Shown in pieces: positions 34,145 through 43,321 of a DNA stretch of 64,000 bases. Numbering within the stretch: position 1 is the stretch's first letter; each line of letters opens with the position of its first letter. The position numbers were made by a program, and so were the translations under genes. The notes under the pieces were generated by a model. The model had not been told where the DNA came from, ran no database searches, and worked only from the letters and a program-made list of their open reading frames with translations. This stretch comes from DASQFQ01 sp963811595. Its GTDB lineage: Bacteria > Actinomycetota > Thermoleophilia > Solirubrobacterales > Solirubrobacteraceae. Where the stretch lies: positions 62,001 through 126,000 of the forward strand of contig CAWERW010000008.1 of assembly GCA_963811595.1 (NCBI GenBank), in the 5' to 3' direction.

Positions 34145-34984
34145 ATGCGCTTCGACTCGAGCGGCTGGGAGCTGTACGCCGAGACGTTCGGCTCCCCGGC
34201 CGACCCGGCGATCGTGCTGCTGCACGGCGGCGGCAGCTCGATGATGGCCTGGGACGCCGAGCTGTGCGAGGCGCTCGCGGGCCGCGGGCGGTTCGTCGTG
34301 CGGCTCGACGCCCGCCACGCGGGGCGCTCGGCGAGCCGCGACGAGCGCTCAACGACGCACGACCTCGCGGCCGACGTGGTCGCGCTGCTCGACGCGCTCG
34401 AGCTGCCGGCGGCGACGCTGGCGGGCGTGTCGCTGGGCGGCAACACGGCGCAGATCGTCGCGGTCGAGCATCCTGAGCGGGTCAGCGGGCTCGTGCTCAT
34501 CTCGACCACGCCGATCGGGGACGACCTGCCCGGCCCGGCCGAGGGCCTGTTCGCGGACGAGCCGGCGCCGCCGGACTGGTCGGACCGCGATGCGGTCGTC
34601 CGCTACCTCGTCGAGCTGGAGCGGCCGTGGGGCGGCTCCCGCTTCGACGAGGCGCTGATGACCCGTATCGCCGAGCGGTCCGTCGACCACGCGCCCGACA
34701 TCGCGGTGCAGCTCACCCGGTCCGCCGAGTTCGGCCCATCGGTCCGCGAGCGCCTGCCGGAGATCCGGGTGCCGGCGGTCGTCGTGCACGGGACCGAGGA
34801 CCCGATGTTCCCGCTCGCGCACGGCGAGGCGCTGGCCGCGGCGATCCCGGGCGCCCGGCTCCTCGCGCTCGAGGGCGTCGGCCACGCCCACGTCCCGCGG
34901 GACGAGTGGCCGGCGCTCGTCGCGGCGATCACCTCCCTGCCAGCACCGCCGTCGAGCGCGGGCGGGCCAGCGCCGCGAGCGTGA
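34145..34984 (+). CDS. Alpha/beta hydrolase
   Basis: 279 residues from ATG 34145 (MRFDSSGWELYAE). Signatures are IVLLHGGGSSMMAW, the nucleophile Ser in LAGVSLGGNTAQ, Asp in VVHGTEDPMFP, and His in GVGHAHVPRDEW. It resembles RdmC/haloperoxidase-type esterases; the substrate is unknown. Its last 56 bp overlap the MFS gene. Confidence 0.88.
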   Translation: MRFDSSGWELYAETFGSPADPAIVLLHGGGSSMMAWDAELCEALAGRGRFVVRLDARHAGRSASRDERSTTHDLAADVVALLDALELPAATLAGVSLGGNTAQIVAVEHPERVSGLVLISTTPIGDDLPGPAEGLFADEPAPPDWSDRDAVVRYLVELERPWGGSRFDEALMTRIAERSVDHAPDIAVQLTRSAEFGPSVRERLPEIRVPAVVVHGTEDPMFPLAHGEALAAAIPGARLLALEGVGHAHVPRDEWPALVAAITSLPAPPSSAGGPAPRA

Positions 34985-36080
34985 GCGCGCAGGTGGCCGC
35001 CAGGATCAGGTAGGGCAGCGCGTCGCCGTAGGCCTCGCCGAGCCGCGCGCCGCCCGCCGAGCCGACCGTCTGCCCGGTCGACCAGGCGAGGTTGATCAGC
35101 GCGACCGCCATCCCCTGCTCGAGCCCGCGGTCCTCGGCGCCGTCGGACAGCATCGCCATCGACGGCGTCCACAGGATGCCGATCGTCGGCGCCGCGACGA
35201 GGATCACGATCACGAGCAGCCACGCCTCCTCGGGCCACGGCAGCAGCGCGACCATCACGCCGGCCCCCGCGAGGCCGCTCAGCGCCGGCAGCACGCGTCC
35301 GTGGCGGTCGGAGAGCCGCCCGATCATCGGGCTCTCGGCCGCCTCGAGCGCGGCGGCGACGAGGAACGTCGCGCCGATCACGGCGGCGCTCGCGCCCAGC
35401 TCGTCGAGCCGCAGCGGCCCGAGCACGTCGAGCGTGCCGAACATCAGCCCGACGAGGACGGTGAGCCACATCCCGGCCGCGATCCGCGGCTCGCGCAGTG
35501 AGCCGAGCACCATCCGGACCGTCGGCGGCGGGCCCGGCGGCCGGCCCGGGGTCACGAACGCCCACACCAGCAGCCCGGCGCCGGCGAGCGCGACGGCGCT
35601 GAACACGAGCTCGGGCCCCAGCCCGACGGCGGCGGCGCCGAGGACCGGGCCGCCGAGCGCGCCGACGATCGCGGCCGCCATCGCGCGGCCGATCAGCTCG
35701 CCGCGGCGCTCGCGCGGGGCGGCGCCCACGAGCCACCCGACCGCGCCGGCCCACGACGCGGCGCCGCCGAGACCCTGGACGAAGCGGGCGACGTCGAGCA
35801 CGACGATGCTCTGGGCGAAGGCGAACGCCAGCGACGAGGCGATCAGGGTCGAGAGCCCGAGCAGCACCGTCGGCCGCACGCCGATGCGCGCGGTCAGCCA
35901 GCCGCCCGGGAGCGCGCCGAGGAACGTCCCGGCCGGATACGCGGCGACGAGGATCCCCGCGCCGGTCTTCGACAGGTCGAACTCGTCCACGTAGCTCGGC
36001 AGCAGCGGGACGATCGCCGCGAAGAAGACCGTGTCGAGGAAGACGATCGACGCGGTGAGGTACGTCAGGCGGCGGAGCAC
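34929..36080 (-). CDS. MFS transporter
   Basis: 383 residues from GTG 36080. About 12 hydrophobic segments are visible. The motif-A-like loop is GWLTARIGVRPTVLLG after helix 2, and its counterpart in the second half is GRLSDRHGRVLPALSG. It looks like a drug/proton antiporter of the DHA1 type; the substrate is unknown. TAGATT lies 7 nt before the start. Confidence 0.9.
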   Translation of the reverse strand: MLRRLTYLTASIVFLDTVFFAAIVPLLPSYVDEFDLSKTGAGILVAAYPAGTFLGALPGGWLTARIGVRPTVLLGLSTLIASSLAFAFAQSIVVLDVARFVQGLGGAASWAGAVGWLVGAAPRERRGELIGRAMAAAIVGALGGPVLGAAAVGLGPELVFSAVALAGAGLLVWAFVTPGRPPGPPPTVRMVLGSLREPRIAAGMWLTVLVGLMFGTLDVLGPLRLDELGASAAVIGATFLVAAALEAAESPMIGRLSDRHGRVLPALSGLAGAGVMVALLPWPEEAWLLVIVILVAAPTIGILWTPSMAMLSDGAEDRGLEQGMAVALINLAWSTGQTVGSAGGARLGEAYGDALPYLILAATCALTLAALARPRSTAVLAGR

Positions 36081-36087
36081 GCCGCCG

Positions 36088-36093
36088 AATCTA
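36088..36093 (-). promoter_or_regulatory. -10-like hexamer for the MFS gene
   Basis: TAGATT on the minus strand with a 7-nt gap to GTG 36080, placed just after the pcrA hairpin. Confidence 0.45.
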
Positions 36094-36112
36094 CGCGGGA
36101 GCGGGCTCCTGG

Positions 36113-36139
36113 CGCCGGCGGGTCACGTGCCCGCCGGCG
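36113..36139 (-). terminator. Hairpin after pcrA
   Basis: CGCCGGCGGG and CCCGCCGGCG: perfect 10-bp arms around a 7-nt loop, starting 16 bp after the pcrA stop. There is no T tract, which is usual for high-GC actinobacterial terminators. Confidence 0.55.
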
Positions 36140-36154
36140 AGGCGAGGATCCGCG

Positions 36155-39100
36155 TCAACGCTTCTTGATCGGCGCGTAATCGGCCATCAGCTTGCGCTCG
36201 CTGCCGTCGCCGGCGAAGCGCACGACCACGATCCCGCCCGGCTCGGTGGCGGTCACGACGCCTTCGCCGAACGCCGCGTGGACGACGTCGTCGCCGAGGC
36301 GGAAGACGGAGCCCGCGGTGTCGGGCTGGGCCTCGGCGGTGGCGGCCGCGGCGTTGGACCACGAGGCGACGCGGCCCGGCGACCAGCCGGCGCCGACCGC
36401 CGCCTTGTCCTCGAGGTCGGTGAGCTCGCGCGGGATCTCGTCGATGAAGCGCGAGCGCATGCCGAACGAGTTGGCGCCGAACGAGTTGCGGCGGCGCGCG
36501 AACGTGAGCGTGAGGTCGCGCATCGCGCGGGTGAGGCCGACGTAGGCGAGCCGGCGCTCCTCCTCGATCTCGCCCTCGTCGATCGCGCGCGAGTGCGGGA
36601 AGACGCCGTCCTCGAGGCCGATCACGAACACGATCGGGAACTCGAGGCCCTTCGCGTTGTGGAGGGTCATCAGCGTCACGAGCCCCTCCTCGTCGCGCAG
36701 CGAGTCGACGTCGGCGATCAGCGCGATCTGCTGCAGGAACTCGCCGACCGAGGGCTGCTCGGCCATCGCGTCGTACTCGCGCGCGACGCGCACGAGCTCC
36801 TCGAGGTTCTCGATCCGGCCCTGCGCCTCGATCGTCCGCTCGGCCTGGAGCGCGTCGAAGTAGCCGGTCTCGCGCAGCAGCTCGTCGAGCTGGTCGCCGA
36901 CCGGCGCCCCGCTCTCCATCCGCTCGCGCAGCCGCACCATCGTCGACATGAAGCGCCCGAGCGCCTTCTGCGCCGCGGTCCCGAGCCCGGGCACCTGGTC
37001 GGGGTGCTCGGCGGCGTCCCACACCGGCACGCCCATCGTGTCGGCGTGGCTGAGCACGCGGCTGAGCGAGGTCTGCCCGAGCCCGCGCTTCGGCGAGTTG
37101 GCGACGCGCGTGAACGCCCCGGCGTCCTGCGGGTTGGCGAGGAACGTCAGGTACGCCACCGCGTCCCGGATCTCCGCCCGCTCGTAGAACTTCGTGCCGC
37201 CGATGACCTGGTAGCCGATCTGCGCCCGCACGAGCATGTCCTCGAGCACCCGCGACATCGCGTTGGTCCGGTAGAAGACGGCGATCTCCTCGCGGCTGAC
37301 GCCCTCGTCGACCATCCGCTCGATCTCGGCGGCGACGTAGCGAGCCTCCGCGTGCTCGTCGCTCAGCTCCCGGACCTTGATCGGGTCGCCCTCGCCGATG
37401 TCGGTCCAGAGCGCCTTCACCATCCGCCCGCGGTTGTTGGCGACGACCGCGTTCGCGGCGGACAGGATCGTCTGCGTCGAGCGGTAGTTCTGCTCCAGCT
37501 TCACGACGTGGGCATCAACGAAGTCGTCCTGAAAGCTCAAAATGTTCTTTATGTCGGCGCCCCTGAAGCCATAGATGGAGTTATGGGTCACGAGGCCGCC
37601 GGCGATGAAGTTGTGCGTGTGCTCGATGTTCAGGTCGTAGACGGGCCGGTCGAGGGGGATCTCCGCCACCGTCTCGACGACGTCGTAGCCGCCGCGCTCG
37701 GTGAACATGACCATTCCGCGGCGGACGCTCTGAGCGGGAATGAACGGCAACGCGCGCGGGCCGAGGCGCGCCACGGCCCGCACTGATGCAGGCGTCGCAG
37801 TGCGGATCTTGTCCACGACCTCCATCGCCGCGCCAAAGTCCTTGAAGCACGACTCGTAGCGCCAGCTCGCCGAGCCCGCCTTGGCCGGCCGGACCGACAT
37901 GCCCGCCTCCTCGAGCGCATCCCGCACCTCGGGATCGCGTCCGCCGACGGCGACCGAGTGCATGGGCGTCTTGCCTCGGCGATCGCCGCACAACGTCACG
38001 GTGACGCTGCGGCGGCGGCCCTCGAAGCCCCGCGGGACGTGGTGCGGATGGTCGAACGAGAGCCCGTAGTGCCGCAGGAGCGCGCGGCCGCCCTGCTCCG
38101 TGTCGAGGCTGGAGAACAGGCGGTCGATCCGGTTCTGATCTCCGACGACGCTGTTCGGGCTCTTCGCGCTCGGCCGCGCATGGAAGGGCAGCGTCGGGAT
38201 GCCGAACATCACCGAGAGCTGCGTCTCCTGGAGCCGGGCCTCGGGCTCCGAGTCGTGCGTCGAGATGACCCAGGCCGCGTCGGCGTTCTCCTGCATCGCC
38301 CGCAGCGCGACGCCGCTGACCGGGAACTTCGCCTCGCCGTCCTGGATCTTGCTGGTCCCGACCCGGAAGCCCTTGCCGCGCCGCCACATCAGGTACGTGA
38401 GGTGCATCGGCGGCGTGTGCTCGCGCCGGAAGCCCGCGAAGTGCGTGTGCTCCGGCGTGGACACGATCCGGCGGCCCGAGCGGGTGGTGATCTCGGTACC
38501 CCAACGGCGCTCCGAGACGTGCGTGTCCGTCACCCGCGCCGGGCGGAAGTCGCCGCTGCCGTAACACGACATGACCTCGTCGCCGGCCTGCACCTCCTCG
38601 ATCGGCTTGACCGATCCGTCGCCCATCGTGATCGGCGTGCCCTCGACGAGGCACTGGTCGTCGTCGCCGACCACCGCGAGGTTGCGGTGCTCGCTCGCCA
38701 GCAGCTGGAGCCAGCGGTACTGGGCGTGGTTGGTGTCCTGGTACTCGTCGACGAGGATCCAGCGGAACGCCGACGAGTAGCGGTCGCGGACCTCCTGGAA
38801 GAGCTCGAGCAGGTTGACCGAGCGGACGAGCAGGTCGTCGAAGTCCATCGCGTTCATGCGGTGGAGCTCGCGCTCGTACTGCTCGTAGACGTCGGCGACG
38901 GTCTGCTCGAAGTAGGAGCCGACGAGCTGCCGGTAGTCCTCGGACGAGCGGAGCTTGTTCTTCGCGTCGGAGATCTGGGCCTGCATCGCGCGCGGGGTGA
39001 AGCGCTTCGCGTCGATGTCGAGGTCGTCGAGGCAGCGCTTGATCAGCCGCCGCTGGTCGGCGGCGTCGTAGATCGTGAACTGGCGCGTGTAGCCGAGCCG

Positions 39101-39430
39101 GTGGGCGTCGGCGCGCAGCATCCGCGCGCAGGCGGAGTGGAACGTCATCACCCACATCGCGCGGGTGGCGCGGCCGACGAGCATCTCCACGCGCTCGCGC
39201 ATCTCCTGCGCGGCCTTGTTGGTGAACGTGATGGCGAGGATCTCGTCCGCGCGCGCCTGGCCCGTGCGCATCAGGTACGCGATCCGGTGGGTGAGCACGC
39301 GGGTCTTGCCCGAGCCGGCGCCGGCGAGGATGAGCAGCGGGCCCTCGCCGTGGGTCACGGCGTCGCGCTGCGGCGGATTGAGACCCGCGAGCAGCTCCTC
39401 GATGCGGGGGTCCGCGGGGGCCTTCGGCAT
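36155..39430 (-). CDS. pcrA: PcrA/UvrD-type DNA helicase with embedded intein
   Basis: 1091 residues in total; 733 after removal of the intein, the normal PcrA size. SF1 motifs are: Walker A AGAGSGKT (36-43), ITFTNKAA, motif II DEYQDTN (228-234), motif III split by the intein (VGDDDQ before it, SIYGFRG after it), then TLHNAKGLEFP and YVGLTRA. The C-terminal tail after about 1030 has the PcrA-like RLGDDVVHAAFGEGVV element that binds RNA polymerase in other bacteria. I chose ATG 39430 (MPKAPADPRIEELL), with TACCGT 9 nt upstream. It acts in nucleotide-excision repair and conflict removal. Without splicing the ATPase would be broken. Confidence 0.96.
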   Translation of the reverse strand: MPKAPADPRIEELLAGLNPPQRDAVTHGEGPLLILAGAGSGKTRVLTHRIAYLMRTGQARADEILAITFTNKAAQEMRERVEMLVGRATRAMWVMTFHSACARMLRADAHRLGYTRQFTIYDAADQRRLIKRCLDDLDIDAKRFTPRAMQAQISDAKNKLRSSEDYRQLVGSYFEQTVADVYEQYERELHRMNAMDFDDLLVRSVNLLELFQEVRDRYSSAFRWILVDEYQDTNHAQYRWLQLLASEHRNLAVVGDDDQCLVEGTPITMGDGSVKPIEEVQAGDEVMSCYGSGDFRPARVTDTHVSERRWGTEITTRSGRRIVSTPEHTHFAGFRREHTPPMHLTYLMWRRGKGFRVGTSKIQDGEAKFPVSGVALRAMQENADAAWVISTHDSEPEARLQETQLSVMFGIPTLPFHARPSAKSPNSVVGDQNRIDRLFSSLDTEQGGRALLRHYGLSFDHPHHVPRGFEGRRRSVTVTLCGDRRGKTPMHSVAVGGRDPEVRDALEEAGMSVRPAKAGSASWRYESCFKDFGAAMEVVDKIRTATPASVRAVARLGPRALPFIPAQSVRRGMVMFTERGGYDVVETVAEIPLDRPVYDLNIEHTHNFIAGGLVTHNSIYGFRGADIKNILSFQDDFVDAHVVKLEQNYRSTQTILSAANAVVANNRGRMVKALWTDIGEGDPIKVRELSDEHAEARYVAAEIERMVDEGVSREEIAVFYRTNAMSRVLEDMLVRAQIGYQVIGGTKFYERAEIRDAVAYLTFLANPQDAGAFTRVANSPKRGLGQTSLSRVLSHADTMGVPVWDAAEHPDQVPGLGTAAQKALGRFMSTMVRLRERMESGAPVGDQLDELLRETGYFDALQAERTIEAQGRIENLEELVRVAREYDAMAEQPSVGEFLQQIALIADVDSLRDEEGLVTLMTLHNAKGLEFPIVFVIGLEDGVFPHSRAIDEGEIEEERRLAYVGLTRAMRDLTLTFARRRNSFGANSFGMRSRFIDEIPRELTDLEDKAAVGAGWSPGRVASWSNAAAATAEAQPDTAGSVFRLGDDVVHAAFGEGVVTATEPGGIVVVRFAGDGSERKLMADYAPIKKR
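37580..38653 (-). other. Intein in PcrA, inserted at motif III (GDDDQ/SIY)
   Basis: 358 residues, residues 260-617 of the precursor. Block A is C-LVEGTPITMGDGSVKPIEEVQ, with Cys1 as nucleophile. Block B is RIVSTPEHTHF. Block F is VYDLNIEHTHNFIAGG, and block G is VTHN with the +1 extein Ser. The middle (about residues 60-290 of the intein) has a linker with HYGLSFDHPHHVPRG and LCGDRRGKTPMHSVAVGG. This is long enough for a homing endonuclease, but no classic LAGLIDADG pair is visible. All four splicing residues (Cys1, block B Thr/His, His-Asn, +1 Ser) are intact. Confidence 0.95.
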
Positions 39431-39464
39431 GCCCGATCCACGGTACCGCGCGGGCCGGTCGGGG

Positions 39465-39470
39465 TAGAGT
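39465..39470 (+). promoter_or_regulatory. -10-like hexamer for the lhgO-like gene
   Basis: TAGAGT with a 10-nt gap to ATG 39481, in the 50-bp divergent gap with pcrA. Confidence 0.4.
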
Positions 39471-39480
39471 CGCCGGCCGG

Positions 39481-40680
39481 ATGGCCCCGCGGGAGGAGTC
39501 AGACATCGTCGTGGTGGGGGCCGGCATCCTCGGGCTCGCCGTGGCACGGGAGCTGCTGGCGCGCAAGCCCGGCCGCAGCGTCAGCGTGCTCGAGCGCGAG
39601 GCCGTCACCGGCTTCCACCAGACCGGCCACAACTCCGGCGTCCTGCACGCCGGCATCTACTACGCGCCCGGCTCGCTGAAGGCCCGCCTCTGCACCGAGG
39701 GCGCGCCGGAACTGCTCGCGTACTGCGAAGCGCACGGCATCCCCGCCCGCCAGGACGGCAAGCTGATCGTGGCGGTCGACAAGCGCGAGATCCCGCGCCT
39801 CGACGAGCTCGAGCGCCGCGGCCGCGAGAACGGCGTCCCGGACCTCAGGCGCCTGCGCCCCGAGGAGATCTCGGAGGTCGAGCCGCACGTCCGCGGCGTC
39901 GACGCGCTGCACTCCCCCGCCACCGCGGTCGTCGACTTCCGCGCCGTCGCCGAGGCGTTCGCGCGCGACGTCGAGCAGGCCGGCGGCGAGGTCGTCACCG
40001 GCTGCGCCGTCGACGGCGCCGACCTGCAGGCCAACCGCCTCCAGATCCGTCACTCCCAGGGCGAGACCCGCGCGCGCTTCGCGGTCTTCTGCGCCGGCGG
40101 CTGGTCGGACCGGCTCGCGGTCGCGGCGGGCGGCGACCCCGACCCGCGCATCGTCCCCTTCCGCGGCGCCTGGCTGCGCCTCCGGCCCGAGCGCCGCGAC
40201 CTCGTGCGCGCGCTCGTCTACCCCGTGCCCGACCCGAGCCTGCCGTTCCTCGGCGTCCACTTCACCCGCGGCACCGACGGCGACGTGCTCGTCGGCCCGA
40301 CCGCGCTGCTCGCCCCCGCCCGCGACGGCTACGAGCTGCGGCGCGTCTCGGCGCGCGACCTGCGCGACACGCTCCTGTGGCCCGGCACCTGGCGGATGGC
40401 CCGCCGCTGGTGGCGGACCGGCCTCCAGGAGCTCCGCCACGCCGTCAGCAGCCGCGCCCTCGTCAAGGACGGCGCCCGCTACATCCCCGAGCTCACGACC
40501 GACGACGTCCTCCCCGGGCCGTCCGGCGTCCGCGCCCAGGCCCTCGGCCGCGACGGTAGCCTCGTCGACGACTTCGTGGTCTCCGAGACCGAGCGCGCCC
40601 TCCATGTCCGCAACGCCCCCTCCCCAGCCGCCACCTCCTCGCTCGCGCTCGCGCGGCTGATTGCGGACCGCGTCCCGTGA
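39481..40680 (+). CDS. lhgO: L-2-hydroxyglutarate oxidase-like FAD enzyme
   Basis: 399 residues. FAD site DIVVVGAGILGLAVAREL (8-25), then HQTGHNSGVLHAGIYYAPGSLKARLC (in pieces), typical of LhgO. It would oxidise L-2-hydroxyglutarate to 2-oxoglutarate and feed electrons to quinone. GLDTG-type motifs are absent. It overlaps the NDP-sugar epimerase start by 4 bp, so it is likely cotranscribed with the sugar genes. Because of that context another hydroxy acid is possible. Confidence 0.88.
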   Translation: MAPREESDIVVVGAGILGLAVARELLARKPGRSVSVLEREAVTGFHQTGHNSGVLHAGIYYAPGSLKARLCTEGAPELLAYCEAHGIPARQDGKLIVAVDKREIPRLDELERRGRENGVPDLRRLRPEEISEVEPHVRGVDALHSPATAVVDFRAVAEAFARDVEQAGGEVVTGCAVDGADLQANRLQIRHSQGETRARFAVFCAGGWSDRLAVAAGGDPDPRIVPFRGAWLRLRPERRDLVRALVYPVPDPSLPFLGVHFTRGTDGDVLVGPTALLAPARDGYELRRVSARDLRDTLLWPGTWRMARRWWRTGLQELRHAVSSRALVKDGARYIPELTTDDVLPGPSGVRAQALGRDGSLVDDFVVSETERALHVRNAPSPAATSSLALARLIADRVP

Positions 40681-41699
40681 AGGTCCTCGTCACCGGCCAC
40701 GACGGCTACATCGGCACCGTCCTGACCCCGCTGCTCACGGCGGCCGGGCACGAGCCGGTCGGGCTCGACACCGGCTACTACGCCGCCCACGCGTTCATCG
40801 ACCCGCCCGAGATCCCCGCGCGCGAGGCCGACATCCGCGACGTCACCGCCGAGGACCTGGACGGCTACGAGGCCGTCATCCACCTCGCGGCGCTCTCCAA
40901 CGACCCCGTCGGCGACCTCAACCCAGCGGTCACCTACGCGATCAACCACCACGCCAGCGTCCAGCTCGCGCAGGCGGCCCGCGAGGCCGGCGTCGCCCGC
41001 TTCCTCTACAGCTCGAGCTGCAGCACCTACGGCGCCGGGGACACCGACGCCCCGCTCGACGAGCGCGCGCCGTTCAACCCCGTCACGCCCTACGGCGAGT
41101 CGAAGGTGCTCGCCGAGCGCGACATCTCGAAGCTCGCCACGCCCGGCTTCAGCCCCGTCCACCTGCGCAACGCGACCGCCTACGGCGTCTCCCCCCGCAT
41201 GCGCGGCGACATCGTCGTCAACAACCTGGTCGCCTACGCGTACGCGACGGGCGAGGTGCGGATGCAGTCCGACGGCACGCCCTGGCGCCCGCTCGCCCAC
41301 GTGGAGGACATCGCGCGAGCCTTCGTGGCGGCGCTCGACGCGCCGGCCGAGCTCGTCCACGACCAGGCGTTCAACATCGGCCGCGACGAGGACAACCACC
41401 AGATCCGCGACATCGCCCGCATGATCGAGGCGACCGTGCCGGACACACGCGTCACGCTCGCCCCCGGCGCCAGCCCCGACAAGCGCTCCTACCGGGTCGA
41501 CTTCGCCAAGGCGAAGCAGCTCTTCGAGCCGAAGTGGACGGTCCAGCGGGGCATCGAGGAGATGCTCGCCGCCTACACCGCCGCGGACCTCACCCTCGAG
41601 GCCTTCCTCTCCCCTCGCTTCATGCGCATCCAGCGCATCCGCGAGCTGATCGACGCCGGCGAGCTCGACGCCGAGCTCCGCCGCCCGGTGCGCGCATGA
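40677..41699 (+). CDS. NAD-dependent epimerase/dehydratase, NDP-sugar type
   Basis: 340 residues from GTG 40677. Extended SDR: TGHDGYIG (6-13) and Y139xxxK143 (TPYGESKVLAE), with SSSCSTYG before it. A C-terminal sugar-nucleotide region is present. It probably modifies the CDP-linked sugar made by the following two enzymes. The exact product cannot be read from sequence. It overlaps the next gene by ATGA. Confidence 0.88.
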   Translation: MKVLVTGHDGYIGTVLTPLLTAAGHEPVGLDTGYYAAHAFIDPPEIPAREADIRDVTAEDLDGYEAVIHLAALSNDPVGDLNPAVTYAINHHASVQLAQAAREAGVARFLYSSSCSTYGAGDTDAPLDERAPFNPVTPYGESKVLAERDISKLATPGFSPVHLRNATAYGVSPRMRGDIVVNNLVAYAYATGEVRMQSDGTPWRPLAHVEDIARAFVAALDAPAELVHDQAFNIGRDEDNHQIRDIARMIEATVPDTRVTLAPGASPDKRSYRVDFAKAKQLFEPKWTVQRGIEEMLAAYTAADLTLEAFLSPRFMRIQRIRELIDAGELDAELRRPVRA

Positions 41700-42505
41700 G
41701 CTCGCGCGACACGCCGCTCGAGCGGATGCCGGTGGTGATCCTCGCCGGCGGACTCGGCACCCGCATGCGCGAGGAGACCGAGCGGGTGCCCAAGCCGCTC
41801 GTCCCGATCGGCGAGCGCCCGATCCTGTGGCACATCATGAAGCTCTACGCCCACCACGGCGCGCAGCGCTTCGTGCTCTGCCTCGGCTTCAAGTCGTGGC
41901 AGATCAAGGAGTACTTCCTGCGCTACCGCGAGCAGATCGCCGACCTCACCGTGCGCCTCGGCGAGCCCGCGCCGCCCGTCTTCCACGGCAACGGCGAGGA
42001 GGACTGGGAGGTCACGCTGGCCGAGACCGGGCTGCACGCCGGCACCGGCGCGCGCCTGCATCGGGTCCGCGACTACGTCGACACCGACACGTTCGTCGTC
42101 ACCTACGGCGACGGCCTGGGGAGCGTCGACATCGGCGCGCTGCTCGCCTTCCACCGCGAGCACGGCCGCATCGGCACGGTCACGGGCGTGCACCCGACCT
42201 CGCGCTACGGCGAGATGAAGGTCACCGACGGCATCGTCACCGAGTTCGACGAGAAGCCCACGACCGCCGAGGGCTTCGTCTCCGGCGGCTTCTTCGTCTT
42301 CCAGCGCGAGCTGTTCGACTACCTGACCGACGATCCCGGGCTCGTCCTCGAGCGCGAGCCGCTGAGCCGCCTCGCGCGCGACGGGCAGCTCGCCGTCTTC
42401 CCCCACACGGGCTTCTGGATGGGGATGGACACCACGCGCGAGTTCGACGAGCTCAACCGGCTGTGGGCGGCGGGGGTTGCGCCGTGGAAGGTCTGGGAGG
42501 ACTAG
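41696..42505 (+). CDS. rfbF: Glucose-1-phosphate cytidylyltransferase
   Basis: Makes CDP-glucose from CTP and glucose-1-phosphate. 269 residues. VILAGGLGTRMREETERVPKPLVPIG is seen at residues 14-39 (nucleotide site GGLGTR, PKPL), followed by VVTYGDGLGSVDIG and the metal Asp. SGGFFVFQRELFDYL and GFWMGMDTTREFDELN near the end are typical of RfbF. Together with the dehydratase at 43322 it forms the first two steps to CDP-dideoxy or branched sugars. Confidence 0.93.
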   Translation: MSSRDTPLERMPVVILAGGLGTRMREETERVPKPLVPIGERPILWHIMKLYAHHGAQRFVLCLGFKSWQIKEYFLRYREQIADLTVRLGEPAPPVFHGNGEEDWEVTLAETGLHAGTGARLHRVRDYVDTDTFVVTYGDGLGSVDIGALLAFHREHGRIGTVTGVHPTSRYGEMKVTDGIVTEFDEKPTTAEGFVSGGFFVFQRELFDYLTDDPGLVLEREPLSRLARDGQLAVFPHTGFWMGMDTTREFDELNRLWAAGVAPWKVWED

Positions 42506-42540
42506 CGCTGCCGGTGCCGCCGGCGAAGGTCAACGGCCGT

Positions 42541-43284
42541 CTACAGCTCGAGCCCGTCGAAGCCGAGCTCCGCACCCGGGAACTCGCCACGCGCCTCCTC
42601 CAGCACCGCCTCATGCCCCCCGAGCGGGTCGAGGTGGATGAGCACGAGCCGCTCGACGCCCGCGTCGCGGGCCACCACGCCCGCGTCGCGGCCGGAGGAG
42701 TGGATCTCGGCCTTCCGCCGGCGGTCCTCGGTGAACCACGCCTCGTGCATGAGCACGCGCGAGCCGGACGCGAACTCGACGTTCCCCTCGTCGTAGGGCG
42801 TATCGGTGCAGTAGGTCAACAGATCGTCGAAGCGCAGCGCGAGCGTCGGGGTGCTGTGGCCCTCCTGCCGCCGCGCGGTGACCGTGAACGGGCCGAGCTG
42901 CTGCTCGCCGACCGCCAGCTCGCGCACCTCGCGGGCGGCGAGCCCGAAGGCCGCGTCGGCGAACGGCGGCGACAGGATCCGCCGCAGCACCTCCTCGCTC
43001 GAGCCGCCGAACAGCGCCTCGCACGGCCCCCAAACGCGCGGCGGGAAGCCGCCCGCGCCGCGCAGCCCGGGCGCGTAGGCCAGCCCGGCGACGTGGTCGA
43101 GGTGGAAGTGCGTGAGCACGAGCTCGAGCCGCTCCACCCCCTCGAGCAGCGAGCGGTCCGACACGAGCCGCTCGATCCCGGTCCCGGCGTCGATGAGCAC
43201 GGCGTCCGGGCCCTCCCGGAGGAGCGCGGAGCAGGTGGCGTGCGTGCCGGTCGGGATCCAGCCCCCGGCGCCGAGGATCCTCAC
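42541..43284 (-). CDS. MBL-fold metallohydrolase
   Basis: 247 residues from GTG 43284. The HxHxDH motif is LTHFHLDHVAGL, with further ligands in RRQEGHSTPTL, YCTDTPYDEGN and LIHLDPLGG. It resembles the RNase Z-like/AIM-1-like small hydrolases that act on esters or cyclic nucleotides. It sits between the rfbF and rfbG genes in reverse, so a link with the sugar route is uncertain. It is divergent from rfbG, with 37 bp between. Confidence 0.87.
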   Translation of the reverse strand: MRILGAGGWIPTGTHATCSALLREGPDAVLIDAGTGIERLVSDRSLLEGVERLELVLTHFHLDHVAGLAYAPGLRGAGGFPPRVWGPCEALFGGSSEEVLRRILSPPFADAAFGLAAREVRELAVGEQQLGPFTVTARRQEGHSTPTLALRFDDLLTYCTDTPYDEGNVEFASGSRVLMHEAWFTEDRRRKAEIHSSGRDAGVVARDAGVERLVLIHLDPLGGHEAVLEEARGEFPGAELGFDGLEL

Positions 43285-43308
43285 CGTGGCGATGCGCGGA
43301 TGGTGGCA

Positions 43309-43314
43309 TAGAGT
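43309..43314 (+). promoter_or_regulatory. -10-like hexamer for rfbG
   Basis: TAGAGT with a 7-nt gap to ATG 43322. Confidence 0.42.
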
Positions 43315-43321
43315 GAGCGCC

